Shown: one piece after another, positions 1 through 8,180 of the stretch | Layout of the letters: every line of letters begins with the position of its first letter | Position numbering within the stretch: position 1 is the stretch's first letter | Source of the DNA: Streptomyces fradiae | Lineage (GTDB): Bacteria; Actinomycetota; Actinomycetes; Streptomycetales; Streptomycetaceae | Length of the DNA stretch: 64,000 bases | Reading direction: 5' to 3' | NCBI RefSeq assembly: GCF_041270065.1 | Contig: NZ_CP065958.1 | Location: 6,758,001 to 6,822,000, forward strand | Notes under the pieces: generated by a model | Database searches by the model: none | Seen by the model: only the letters and a program-made list of their open reading frames with translations | What the model was told of the DNA's origin: nothing | Translations under genes and position numbers: made by a program

Positions 1-74
1 CTCGGGGCCGGGTAAGTCCCGTACGGGGCCGGGAATATGCTGGGATCCTTGGCCGGCCGACGAAGGAGTCCAAG

Positions 75-1499
75 GTGCCGTCGATGCTCGATGCCGTCGT
101 CGTGGGGGCGGGGCCCAACGGACTGACCGCAGCCGTGGAGCTCGCCCGGCGTGGCTTCTCGGTCGCCGTCTTCGAGGCGAAGCCGACGGTCGGCGGGGGC
201 GCCCGCACCGAGGAGCTCACCCTGCCCGGCTTCCGCCACGACCCCTGCTCGGCCGTGCACCCGCTCGGCATCGGCTCGCCGGTCTTCAACACCATGCCGC
301 TGGACCGGCACGGCCTGGAGTGGCTGCACCCCGAGCTGCCCATGGCCCACCCCTGGGACGACGGCACCGCGGCCGTCCTCTCCCGCTCCGTCGCCGAGAC
401 CGCGGCCTCCCTCGGCCCGCGCGACGCCGGCGCCTACCGGCGGCTCGTCACACCGTTCCTGCCGCACTGGGACAGCCTGTTCCGGGACTTCATGCAGCTG
501 CCGCTCACCGCGCTGCCGCGCGACCCGGTCACCCTCGCCCGGTTCGGCCTCACCGGAGTGCAGCCGGCCACGTGGCTGCTGCGCCGCTTCCGCGACGAGA
601 AGGCCCGCGGGCTGTTCGCCGGGCTCGTCGGCCATGTCATCGCGCCGCTCGGCGGCCTCGCCACCAGCGCCGTCGGCCTGGTCTTCGCGATCGCCGCGCA
701 CGCGGCCGGCTGGCCGCTGCCCCGGGGCGGCTCCCAGTCGATCTCCGACGCCCTCGCCGGGTATCTGAAGGAGCTCGGCGGCGCCGTCCACACCGACTTC
801 GAGGTCAAGCGGCTCGACGACCTCCCGCCGGCCCGCGCCTATGTCTTCGACACCTCGCCCACCGCCCTGGCCCGGATCGCCGGCCTCGGCGCCACCTACG
901 ACGGCTACCGCTACGGCGCCGCCGCGTTCAAGATCGACTACGCCCTGTCCGGGCCCGTGCCGTGGACCAGCGAGGCCGCCCGCCGGGCCGGCACCGTCCA
1001 GATCGGCCCCACCATGGGCGAGATCGACACCGCCCTCCACCAGGCCTCCGGCGGCACCGCCCCCGACACCCCGTTCCTCATCACCGCCCAGCCCAGCCTG
1101 GTGGACCCGAGCCGCGCCCCCGAGGGCAAGCACGTCTTCTGGGCCTACGGCCATGTCCCCAACGGCTGGCGCGGCGACCTCACCGACGCCATCGAGCGGC
1201 AGATCGAACGCTTCGCGCCCGGCTTCCGCGATCTGATCCTGGCCCGCGCCACCGCGGGACCGCCCGAACTCGCCGCCCGCAACCCCAACTACGTCGGCGG
1301 CGACATCGCCTGCGGCGCCGCCCGCGGACTCCAGCTCGTGTTGCGCCCCAAGCTCTCCCTGTTCCCGTACCACACCCGGCACCCGGCGGTCTTCCTCTGT
1401 TCCTCCGCCACCCCGCCCGGCCCGGGCGTCCACGGCATGTCCGGCCACAACGCCGCCAAGGCCGTCTGGCGCCGGCTGCGCACGCCCGGCGGGCGTTGA
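75..1499 (+). CDS. NAD(P)/FAD-dependent oxidoreductase, phytoene-desaturase-like
   Basis: The 474-aa protein opens with a Rossmann FAD-binding motif, GAGPNG at residues 11-16, followed by an acidic residue that ends the second strand (VFEA) and the family-typical GGGARTEE stretch. The C-terminus ([14 protein letters not shown]) is the usual FAD-contacting end of the CrtI/PYROXD2-like amine-oxidase superfamily. The protein is probably cytosolic, and its substrate cannot be read from the sequence. No carotenoid genes lie nearby, so a carotenoid role is not supported. The GTG at 75 is preferred because GAAGGAG lies 6 nt upstream; an in-frame ATG at 84 is the alternative. The next gene follows after 52 bp on the same strand. 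Confidence 0.88.
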   Translation: MPSMLDAVVVGAGPNGLTAAVELARRGFSVAVFEAKPTVGGGARTEELTLPGFRHDPCSAVHPLGIGSPVFNTMPLDRHGLEWLHPELPMAHPWDDGTAAVLSRSVAETAASLGPRDAGAYRRLVTPFLPHWDSLFRDFMQLPLTALPRDPVTLARFGLTGVQPATWLLRRFRDEKARGLFAGLVGHVIAPLGGLATSAVGLVFAIAAHAAGWPLPRGGSQSISDALAGYLKELGGAVHTDFEVKRLDDLPPARAYVFDTSPTALARIAGLGATYDGYRYGAAAFKIDYALSGPVPWTSEAARRAGTVQIGPTMGEIDTALHQASGGTAPDTPFLITAQPSLVDPSRAPEGKHVFWAYGHVPNGWRGDLTDAIERQIERFAPGFRDLILARATAGPPELAARNPNYVGGDIACGAARGLQLVLRPKLSLFPYHTRHPAVFLCSSATPPGPGVHGMSGHNAAKAVWRRLRTPGGR

Positions 1500-1551
1500 G
1501 CCCTCTCGTAATCCGGATGTCCCGGCGGCCCGGCGGCGCGAGGATGGAGCC

Positions 1552-2097
1552 ATGAGCACCGCATCCGACCGACCCGACGGATCCGACCGTCCCGAGATCG
1601 TTCTCGTCCGTGGCGACATCACCGAGCAGGACGCCGACGTCATCGTCAACGCCGCCAACTCCTCGCTCCTCGGCGGCGGCGGAGTCGACGGCGCGATCCA
1701 CCGCAAGGGCGGCCCCGCCATCCTCGACGCCTGCCGCACGCTCCGCGCCGGCCACTACGGCCGCGGCCTCCCCACCGGCGAGGCCGTCGCCACCACCGCC
1801 GGAAACCTCGCCGCCCAGTGGGTCGTCCACACCGTCGGCCCGGTCCACAGCGCCCAGGAGGACCGCTCAGAGCAGCTCGCCTCCTGCTACCGCGAATCCC
1901 TGCGCGTGGCCGACGCGTTGGGCGCCGAGACCGTCGCCTTCCCGGCCATCTCCACCGGCATCTACGGCTGGCCGATGGACGACGGCGCCCGTATCGCCGT
2001 CGAGACGGTCCGGGCCTCGCACCCGTCCTCGGTGCGGGAGGTCCGCTTCGTGCTGTACGACGCGGCCGCGTACGCCGAGTTCGAGGCCGCGCTCTAG
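1552..2097 (+). CDS. Macrodomain O-acetyl-ADP-ribose deacetylase
   Basis: This 181-aa single-domain protein has the macrodomain signature: GDIT at residues 21-24, NAAN at 33-36 and a glycine loop ending GGGGVD at 41-46, plus the second ribose/phosphate loop around PAISTGIYGWP. Family members of the YmdB type bind ADP-ribose and deacetylate O-acetyl-ADP-ribose, the by-product of sirtuins; some also remove mono-ADP-ribose. A sirtuin, a NUDIX hydrolase and an ADP-ribosylglycohydrolase lie within the next 6 kb, which fits ADP-ribose turnover. The stop codon overlaps the stop of the convergent VOC gene by 4 bases. Confidence 0.9.
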   Translation: MSTASDRPDGSDRPEIVLVRGDITEQDADVIVNAANSSLLGGGGVDGAIHRKGGPAILDACRTLRAGHYGRGLPTGEAVATTAGNLAAQWVVHTVGPVHSAQEDRSEQLASCYRESLRVADALGAETVAFPAISTGIYGWPMDDGARIAVETVRASHPSSVREVRFVLYDAAAYAEFEAAL

Positions 2098-2549
2098 GAG
2101 GCCGGGGCGGCGGGGGAGGCCGGGCGCCCGTACCCCGGGCGGTCCGAGTGGTCCTTGCCGTGCCCGGCCCACGAGTAGAGGTGAAGCACCAGGCCGTCGG
2201 GGTCGCTGAAGACGAGCAGCCAGCCGATGCTCGCCTCGATGACCGGCGAGTGCTCGACGCCAAGGGCGTCCAGATGGGCCGCCCACGCCTCGGCGTCCGC
2301 GCGGTCCCGGATCGCGAAGGACACCGGATCGAAGCCCTCGCAGCCCCGGGCCGCCTCCGGGTTCTCCCGCAGGGCGACGAGCGTGCCGTCCAGGCCGGGC
2401 ATCGTGCCCCCGACCCCGCGCACCACGCCCTCGTCGTCCGGGAACTCGATCGTGGTCCGGAAGCCGAGGACCCGGCCGTACCAGTCGAGGGAGCGCGGGA
2501 GGTCGGTGACGGGGATCTTCACATGGTGGATTCCGGCGAGTTCCGGCAT
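2094..2549 (-). CDS. VOC family (glyoxalase/bleomycin-resistance fold) protein
   Basis: The 151-aa protein begins IHHVKIPVTDLPRSLDWYGRVLGF, the first beta-alpha-beta module of the vicinal oxygen chelate fold, with the metal-ligand histidine in IHHV. A second module (SFAIRDRADAEAWAAHLDALGV and the following FSDPDG segment) carries the typical DPDG turn before the last strand. VOC proteins include lyases, dioxygenases and binding-type resistance proteins, so the function is not predictable. It diverges from the TetR gene at 2654, which may regulate it. The 3' ends of this gene and the macrodomain gene overlap. Confidence 0.82.
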   Translation of the reverse strand: MPELAGIHHVKIPVTDLPRSLDWYGRVLGFRTTIEFPDDEGVVRGVGGTMPGLDGTLVALRENPEAARGCEGFDPVSFAIRDRADAEAWAAHLDALGVEHSPVIEASIGWLLVFSDPDGLVLHLYSWAGHGKDHSDRPGYGRPASPAAPAS

Positions 2550-2585
2550 GGCGGGCCTCCTCGGCCTCGGGCCTTCTCGGGCCTC

Positions 2586-2646
2586 GGGTCCCTTCGGACC
2601 CGATTCATTTCGTCGCAGTGACGCTGCGGTGAATTGCTTCTAGACT
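2586..2646 (+). promoter_or_regulatory. TetR promoter with palindrome; hairpin in the VOC leader
   Basis: In the 104-bp divergent space, TAGACT (2641-2646) sits 7 bases before the TetR ATG at 2654, a leaderless-type arrangement. GTGACG 17 bases upstream of it can act as the -35. That -35 lies within an inverted repeat, CGCAG (2614-2618) and CTGCG (2624-2628), a plausible autoregulatory operator. A separate hairpin, GGGTCC/GGACCC (2586-2601), lies in the VOC 5' region. These are sequence observations; the regulatory roles are inferred. Confidence 0.45.
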
Positions 2647-2653
2647 GCTCCTC

Positions 2654-3379
2654 ATGACAGACCCCGTCAAGACGGACCCGCCGGATCCGGGCGCGGACCC
2701 CGGTAAACGGCCCTACGCCTCGCCGAAGCGCGCCGCGGCCGCGGCCCGGACCCGTGCGCGGATCCGGGAGGCCGCGGGCCGGCTGTTCGTCGAGCAGGGG
2801 TACGCGGCGACCCGGATGCGGGAGGTCGCCCGGGCCGCCGGGGTGGGGGAGCGGACCCTCTACGACGCCTTCCCGACGAAGGCCGCGCTGTTCGGCCACA
2901 CCCTCGGGGTCGCCACCGTCGGCGACGAGGAGCCGGTGGCCGTCGCGGACCGCCCGGAGTTCACGGAGCTCGGTGGCGAGACCGACCCGGCCGAGACCGT
3001 CGACGCCCTGATCGCCCGCACCGCGGAGCTGCTCGACCGGGCCGGCGACCTGATCATGGTGAGCGTGGAGGCGGCCGGCGCCGATCCCGACATGCGGGCC
3101 GCCGCCGACGCCGGGGCCGCCGCCACCCACGCCGTCTACCTCCGGCTCACCACCGCCCTGCACGCCCGGGGCGCGCTGCGCCCCGGCCTCGACCCCGCCC
3201 GGGCGGCCGACATCCTCTTCGCCGTGGTCTCCCCGCACGTCCACCAGCTCCTGCGGCGCCATCGCGGCTGGTCGGCCGCCGCGTACCGGGACTGGCTGCG
3301 CGAGCTCGTCGCCGCCCAGCTGCTCGCGCCGGAACAGCGGACGGGCTCGGAACACCGGCCGGGCGGCGGCCCACGTTGA
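2654..3379 (+). CDS. TetR/AcrR family transcriptional regulator
   Basis: The 241-aa protein has an N-terminal TetR DNA-binding domain at about residues 30-85, with a helix-turn-helix in the RMREVARAAGVGERTLYDAF stretch. The remainder is an all-helical ligand-binding region with the usual low similarity. Two acidic/proline-rich segments before the HTH look disordered. It diverges from the VOC-protein gene, and a palindrome overlaps its own -35, so it probably controls itself and perhaps the VOC gene. The ligand is unknown. Confidence 0.88.
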   Translation: MTDPVKTDPPDPGADPGKRPYASPKRAAAAARTRARIREAAGRLFVEQGYAATRMREVARAAGVGERTLYDAFPTKAALFGHTLGVATVGDEEPVAVADRPEFTELGGETDPAETVDALIARTAELLDRAGDLIMVSVEAAGADPDMRAAADAGAAATHAVYLRLTTALHARGALRPGLDPARAADILFAVVSPHVHQLLRRHRGWSAAAYRDWLRELVAAQLLAPEQRTGSEHRPGGGPR

Positions 3380-3430
3380 TGTCGTTTTCCTGCCAGCCCG
3401 GCCCGCCCGCGATCACCCATCCTTGAAGGC

Positions 3431-4924
3431 ATGCACACCGACACCGAGCGCTGCGTGCGGGCCGTCCAGTCGAAGGACGCCCGCTTCGACGGCGTCTTCT
3501 TCACCGCCGTCCGCACCACTCGGATCTACTGCCGGCCCAGTTGCCCCGCCGTGCCGCCCAAGGCGCAGAACATGGAGTTCCACCCCACCGCCGCGTCCTG
3601 CCAGCGGGCCGGCTACCGGGCCTGCAAGCGCTGCCGGCCCGACACCAGCCCCGGCTCGTCCGCCTGGCACGCCCGCGCCGACGCCGTGGCCCGCGCCGTA
3701 CGGCTCATCCAGGACGGCATCGTCGACCGCGAGGGCGTTCCCGGGCTCGCCGCCCGGCTCGGCTACTCCACCCGCCAGATCGAGCGCCAGCTGCTCGCCG
3801 AACTCGGCGCCGGACCCCTCGCCCTCGCCCGCGCCCAGCGCGCCCAGACCGCCCGGCTGCTCATCGAGACCACCCCGCTGCCCATGGCCGAGATCGCCTT
3901 CGCCGCCGGTTTCGCCTCGATCCGCACCTTCAACGACACCGTCCGCGAGGTCTTCGCCCTCACCCCCGGCGAGCTGCGCGCCCGCGCCACCCGCCCCCGC
4001 AAGGCGCCCGCCCCCGCCCCGGCTCCCGCCCCGGCCCCCGGGACGATCACCCTGCGGCTGCCGTTCCGCGCCCCGCTCGAACCCTCCAACCTCTTCGGCC
4101 ACCTCGCCGCCACCGCCGTGCCGGGCGTCGAGGAATGGCGCGACGGCGCCTACCGCAGAACCCTCGCCCTGCCGTACGGACACGGCATCGTCGCCCTCGC
4201 CTCGCGCGCCGACCACGTGCTGTGCCGGCTCTCGCTCACCGACCACCGCGACCTCACCCACGCCATCAGCCGCTGCCGCCGGCTGCTCGACCTCGACGCC
4301 GACCCCGTCGCCGTCGACGGGCAGTTGCGCGCGGACCCGCTGCTCGCGCCGCTCGTCGACGCCGCGCCCGGCCGACGGGTCCCGCGTACGGTCGACGCCG
4401 CCGAGTTCGCCGTCCGCGCCGTCCTGGGCCAGCAGGTGTCCACCGCCGCCGCCCGTACCCACGCCGCCCGCCTGGTCACCGCGCACGGCGTGCCCGTCGA
4501 CGACCCCGAGGGCGGCCTCACCCACCTCTTCCCGACCCCCGCCGCACTCGCCGGGCTCGACCCCGAGACCCTCGCGCTGCCCCGCAGCCGCCGCACCACC
4601 CTGCTCACCCTCGTCACCGCCCTCGCCGACGGCAGCCTCGCGCTCGGGCCGGAGACCGACTGGACCGAGGCCCGCGAACGGCTGCGCGCCCTGCCCGGCT
4701 TCGGCCCCTGGACCACCGAGGTCATCGCCATGCGGGCGCTCGGCGACCCGGACGCCTTCCTCCCCGGCGACCTCGGCATCCGGCGTGCCGCCGAGGGCCT
4801 CGGCCTGCCCGCCGCCCCGGCCGCGCTCACCGCCCGCGCCGCACGCTGGCGGCCCTGGCGCGCCTACGCCGTCCAGTACCTGTGGGCCACCGACAGCCAC
4901 CCCATCAACCACCTGCCCGCGTAA
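3431..4924 (+). CDS. Ada-type regulator fused to AlkA 3-methyladenine DNA glycosylase
   Basis: Three modules are visible in this 497-aa protein. First is an Ada zinc-binding domain with cysteines C34, C38, C65 and C68 (YCRPSC and ACKRC), which in Ada accepts methyl groups from DNA phosphotriesters. Next is an AraC-type double HTH at about residues 85-185. Last is an AlkA domain (about 205-497) with the helix-hairpin-helix around LPGFGPWTTEV and the catalytic-aspartate region FLPGDLGIR. The protein is therefore both a methylation sensor/activator and a base-excision glycosylase for alkylated purines. It lacks the Ada C-terminal alkyltransferase domain, which is supplied by the next gene 11 bp downstream. 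Confidence 0.93.
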   Translation: MHTDTERCVRAVQSKDARFDGVFFTAVRTTRIYCRPSCPAVPPKAQNMEFHPTAASCQRAGYRACKRCRPDTSPGSSAWHARADAVARAVRLIQDGIVDREGVPGLAARLGYSTRQIERQLLAELGAGPLALARAQRAQTARLLIETTPLPMAEIAFAAGFASIRTFNDTVREVFALTPGELRARATRPRKAPAPAPAPAPAPGTITLRLPFRAPLEPSNLFGHLAATAVPGVEEWRDGAYRRTLALPYGHGIVALASRADHVLCRLSLTDHRDLTHAISRCRRLLDLDADPVAVDGQLRADPLLAPLVDAAPGRRVPRTVDAAEFAVRAVLGQQVSTAAARTHAARLVTAHGVPVDDPEGGLTHLFPTPAALAGLDPETLALPRSRRTTLLTLVTALADGSLALGPETDWTEARERLRALPGFGPWTTEVIAMRALGDPDAFLPGDLGIRRAAEGLGLPAAPAALTARAARWRPWRAYAVQYLWATDSHPINHLPA

Positions 4925-4935
4925 GGAACCCGCTC

Positions 4936-5436
4936 ATGCCCACCGTGACGCACACGGTCGTGGACAGCCCCTACGACCTGCTGACCCTCGTCGCCGTCGA
5001 CGGCGTCCTCAGCCGTATGTACATGACCGACCAGCGGCACCGTCCACCGGAGGAGACCTTCGGCGCGCCCGACCCGCGCCCCTTCACGGAGGCGATGCGC
5101 CAGCTCGACGCGTACTTCGCGGGCGAGCTCACCGAGTTCGACCTGCCGTTGCACCTCGTCGGAACCCCGTTCCAGCTGCGCGTCTGGGAACAGCTCCGGC
5201 TGATCCCGTACGGGGAGACCCGGACCTACGGCGAACTCGCCGACGCCCTCGGCAGCCCCGGCGCCTCCCGCGCGGTCGGCCTCGCGAACGGCAAGAACCC
5301 GGTCACCATCATCGTCCCCTGCCACCGGGTCATCGGCTCCGGCGGCAGCCTCACCGGCTACGGCGGCGGCCTCGCCCGCAAGCAGCGCCTGCTCGCCTTC
5401 GAATCGGGCGCCGCCGAACCCGACGCCCTGTTCTGA
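4936..5436 (+). CDS. ogt: Methylated-DNA--[protein]-cysteine S-methyltransferase
   Basis: The 166-aa protein carries the active-site motif PCHRVIGSGG with the methyl-accepting cysteine. The DNA-binding wing is at YGETRTYGELA, and RAVGLANGKNP is the typical arginine-finger region. It repairs O6-methylguanine and O4-methylthymine by suicide transfer. The ATG at 4936 follows the AlkA fusion stop by 11 bp with AAGGA in the gap, so the two repair genes are almost certainly co-transcribed. The length matches the Ogt family. Confidence 0.94.
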   Translation: MPTVTHTVVDSPYDLLTLVAVDGVLSRMYMTDQRHRPPEETFGAPDPRPFTEAMRQLDAYFAGELTEFDLPLHLVGTPFQLRVWEQLRLIPYGETRTYGELADALGSPGASRAVGLANGKNPVTIIVPCHRVIGSGGSLTGYGGGLARKQRLLAFESGAAEPDALF

Positions 5437-5450
5437 CCGGTCTGACGGGC

Positions 5451-6167
5451 CTAGCGCAGCCGGTCGAGCAGCGCGGGCAGCGCCGTGCCGATCGGTTCGC
5501 GGACCACCTCGGTCGCGACCGGGTCGTACGGGGTCGGTTCGGCGTTCACGATGATCAGGCGGGCGCCGTGCTCGGCGGCGATGCCCGCGAGGGAGGCGGC
5601 CGGCTGTACCTGGAGGCTGCTGCCGACCGCGAGGAAGACGTCCGCGGCCTTCGCGATGGACATCGCGTTGCCCAGGACCACCGGGTCGAGGCGTTCCCCG
5701 AACATCACCGTCGCCGCCTTCAGGATCCCGCCGCACGCCCGGCACGCCGGATCGTCCTCACCGGCCTGCACCCGCGCGAGGGCCTCCGCCATCGGCGAGC
5801 GCGCGTGGCACGCCGTGCACACCACCGCCCGGGCGGAACCGTGCAGTTCGAGCACCTTCCGCTCGGACACCCCCGCGGCCTGGTGGAGCCCGTCGATGTT
5901 CTGCGTGATCACCCGCAGCGCGTGCCCGCTCTTCTCGAACGCGGCGATCGCACGGTGCGCCACGTTCGGCTCCGCGGCCAGCACCTCCCCGTCCAGCCGC
6001 ATCCGCCACGAAAGCCGCCGCACCTCCGGGTCGGCCATGTACGGCCCGTAGGTGACGAGCCGCTCCGCCTCGGGGTCACGGGTCCACATCCCGTTCGGCC
6101 CCCGGTAGTCGGGAATCCCCGAGTCCGTCGAGATGCCCGCCCCGCTGAGAATCGCCACCATGGTCAT
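5451..6167 (-). CDS. Sir2-family NAD-dependent protein deacylase (sirtuin)
   Basis: All sirtuin landmarks are present in 238 aa: GAGIS (9-13) with the GIPDYRG loop for NAD, TQNID (88-92), the catalytic histidine H109 in LHGS, and a four-cysteine zinc site C117/C120 and C142/C145. Bacterial members remove acetyl or longer acyl groups from lysines, for example on acetyl-CoA synthetase, releasing nicotinamide and O-acyl-ADP-ribose. The ATG at the third codon is an alternative start. The gene converges on ogt with 14 bp between the stops. Confidence 0.93.
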   Translation of the reverse strand: MTMVAILSGAGISTDSGIPDYRGPNGMWTRDPEAERLVTYGPYMADPEVRRLSWRMRLDGEVLAAEPNVAHRAIAAFEKSGHALRVITQNIDGLHQAAGVSERKVLELHGSARAVVCTACHARSPMAEALARVQAGEDDPACRACGGILKAATVMFGERLDPVVLGNAMSIAKAADVFLAVGSSLQVQPAASLAGIAAEHGARLIIVNAEPTPYDPVATEVVREPIGTALPALLDRLR

Positions 6168-6219
6168 GCGGCGAGCGTAGGCGGGCCGTAAGCCCTCCCG
6201 CGAACGGATTTGGAGCTGC

Positions 6220-6225
6220 TAGCGT
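6220..6225 (+). promoter_or_regulatory. -10 element of a likely leaderless transcript
   Basis: TAGCGT lies 6 bases before the ATG at 6232, so transcription would begin at or next to the start codon. No convincing -35 is visible. Confidence 0.4.
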
Positions 6226-6231
6226 CCCCGC

Positions 6232-6435
6232 ATGCCCAAGGTCAGCATCTCCCTCGACGCCGAACTCGTGGTCGAGGTCATGGTCCTCGCCGGCATCGGC
6301 AATCCCCAGGACGCCGTCGAGGCGGTCGTCCGCGACTACATCGCCCACGGCCACCGCACCGAGGCCCGCACCGCCTCCCGCGAGGAACCCCTCCGCACCG
6401 GCCGTCTCACCCCGCCGGAGCCGGACCAGGGCTGA
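6232..6435 (+). CDS. VapB-like antitoxin-type small protein (DUF2191-like)
   Basis: The protein is 67 aa. The N-terminal half (KVSISLDAELVVEVMVLAGI, then DAVEAVVRDYI) reads as a beta strand followed by two helices with a ribbon-helix-helix pattern, as in VapB/DUF2191 antitoxins. The tail after residue 45 is charged and proline-rich. No PIN-domain or other toxin gene is adjacent: the next gene is a convergent NUDIX hydrolase. It is therefore either an orphan antitoxin or a small DNA-binding protein. It appears to be transcribed without a leader. Confidence 0.6.
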   Translation: MPKVSISLDAELVVEVMVLAGIGNPQDAVEAVVRDYIAHGHRTEARTASREEPLRTGRLTPPEPDQG

Positions 6436-6486
6436 ACGCGCGGCGCACCCACACCGCCACGACCACCACCCGCACCGCCGCGCGGT

Positions 6487-6981
6487 TCACCGGGCGGCGG
6501 GGCGGCCGTTCTCCAGTTCCACCGCGCCCCGGCCCGCCGTCAGCGCGTCGAGGGCGGCCAGGACCCGGTGGCCCAGGCTGCCCGGCAGGTGGGCGGGGAG
6601 CTCCGCCGGGGGCACCAGCTTCCAGGAGATCAGTTCCTCCTCCTGGAGCCGGATCTCCGCGAACCGCTCGTCCGGAAGGACCCCGCCGTCGAACAGGTAC
6701 GCCACCAGCGGCGGACGGTCCGCGCCCGGTACCCAGTCGACGGCGAGCAGCGCGCCGAGCTCCACGTCCAGGCCGATCTCCTCCGCCGTCTCCCGGCGGG
6801 CCGCCTGCCGCGGCGACTCGCCCGTGTCCGACTCGATCGTGCCGCCCGGCAGGGCCCAGCCCTCCAGGTAATTGGGCTCGACGATCAGCACCCGCCCGGC
6901 CGCGTCCCGGAACAGGGCGGCGGCACCGGCCAGGACGCGCGGCAGGCTCGCGATGTACGTGGCGTAGTCAGAGGTCGTCAT
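6487..6981 (-). CDS. NUDIX hydrolase
   Basis: The 164-aa protein contains a Nudix box, GGTIESDTGES followed by ARRETAEEIGL, with one extra residue compared with the canonical spacing. The RE..EE metal-binding core is intact. These enzymes hydrolyse nucleoside diphosphates linked to another moiety; ADP-ribose is a reasonable substrate here because the start overlaps the ADP-ribosylglycohydrolase stop by 4 bases (ATGA at 6978-6981), implying coupled translation. The start was chosen for that overlap and because the reading frame upstream lies inside the glycohydrolase gene. Confidence 0.87.
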   Translation of the reverse strand: MTTSDYATYIASLPRVLAGAAALFRDAAGRVLIVEPNYLEGWALPGGTIESDTGESPRQAARRETAEEIGLDVELGALLAVDWVPGADRPPLVAYLFDGGVLPDERFAEIRLQEEELISWKLVPPAELPAHLPGSLGHRVLAALDALTAGRGAVELENGRPAAR

Positions 6982-8099
6982 CCGGTCAGCGTAGCCAGCC
7001 GCAGCGTCCGCTCCGCCAGCTCGCTGATCCGTACCCCGTCGAAACCCGTCACCGCGCTGCGCACCCGGTCCCGCAGCGGCTCCGACCACTGCGGCGGGAT
7101 CGCCGCCGCGCCGCACAGCACGCCGGCCACCGAACCGGCCGTCGCCCCGTTGGAGTCGGTGTCCAGACCGCCCCGTACGGTCAGCGCCAGGGTGCGGGTG
7201 AAGTCGCCCTCGCCGTACAGCAGCCCGGCGGTGAGCACCGCCGCGTTCGGCACGGTGTGGATCCAGCCGGACCCACCGGTCTCCCGGCGCAGCTCGGCCA
7301 GCGTCTCGGACCACGCGACGCCCGCCTCGTACAGCGCCACGGTGTGCCGTACGGCGCGGGCGAGCCGGCTGCTGGCCGGGATCCGTTCCAGGGCGGTGCC
7401 GAGCGCCGCCCGCGCGTCGGGCGCGGTGAAGGCCGCGGCGACCAGGGCGGCCGCCCACATCGCCCCGTACACCCCGTTCCCGGTGTGTGAGAGCACCGCG
7501 TCGCGGCTGGCCAGAGAGGCGGCCCGGCGCGGATCACCCGGCGAGGTCCAGCCGTACACGTCCGCCCGGATCAGCGCGCCGATCCACTCCTGGTACGGAT
7601 TGTCGTACGTGGCGGTCAGCGGCGGCTTCAGCCCGTTCGCCAGATTCCGGTACGCCACCCGCTCGGCCGTGAAGGTCTGCAGATACGGCAGCCGCAGCAG
7701 CCACAGCTCGCCGACCTGCTCGGTGCTGAAGTCGAAACCGCGGGTCTCCAGGAGGTGCAGGCCCAGGATCGAGTAGTCGACGTCGTCGTCCCGGCAGCTG
7801 CCGTTGATCCGGCCGCGCACGCACTGCGGCCACTCCGGCCGCAGCTCGAAGCCGTCCGCGCCGGCCGCGGGCGGCGGCGGGAAGTAGTCGGTGAGCGGCA
7901 GGGCGTCCGTGAGCCGCAGATACGCGTCGATCCGCTCGGGCGTCCAGTGGTCGCCGCGCTCGACCGGCTTGCCGAGCATGTTCCCGGCGATCCGTCCGGT
8001 CCAGCCGCCGAGGATCCGGTCGGCGAGCTCGCCGCGCCCGAGCCGGACGGGGCCACCGCCCGTGACGCCGTCCGCGACCTCGCCCATGACTTCGCTCAT
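6978..8099 (-). CDS. ADP-ribosylglycohydrolase family protein
   Basis: The 373-aa protein matches the DraG/ARH fold. GRIAGNMLGKPVE is the N-terminal helix, DDDVDYS holds the first metal-binding acidic cluster, and GGLDTDSNGATAGS is the conserved second metal site. Family members remove ADP-ribose from arginine, serine or other targets, or hydrolyse related compounds. It is the first gene of a two-gene operon with the NUDIX hydrolase, which could process the ADP-ribose released. The target is not known. Confidence 0.88.
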   Translation of the reverse strand: MSEVMGEVADGVTGGGPVRLGRGELADRILGGWTGRIAGNMLGKPVERGDHWTPERIDAYLRLTDALPLTDYFPPPPAAGADGFELRPEWPQCVRGRINGSCRDDDVDYSILGLHLLETRGFDFSTEQVGELWLLRLPYLQTFTAERVAYRNLANGLKPPLTATYDNPYQEWIGALIRADVYGWTSPGDPRRAASLASRDAVLSHTGNGVYGAMWAAALVAAAFTAPDARAALGTALERIPASSRLARAVRHTVALYEAGVAWSETLAELRRETGGSGWIHTVPNAAVLTAGLLYGEGDFTRTLALTVRGGLDTDSNGATAGSVAGVLCGAAAIPPQWSEPLRDRVRSAVTGFDGVRISELAERTLRLATLTG

Positions 8100-8180
8100 G
8101 CCTCCGGTCTAGCCGACGGGCCGGGCCCGCGCGCGCCGACCCGCCCACTCGGCCCCCACGAGGCCCCACCGGGCCCGGCC

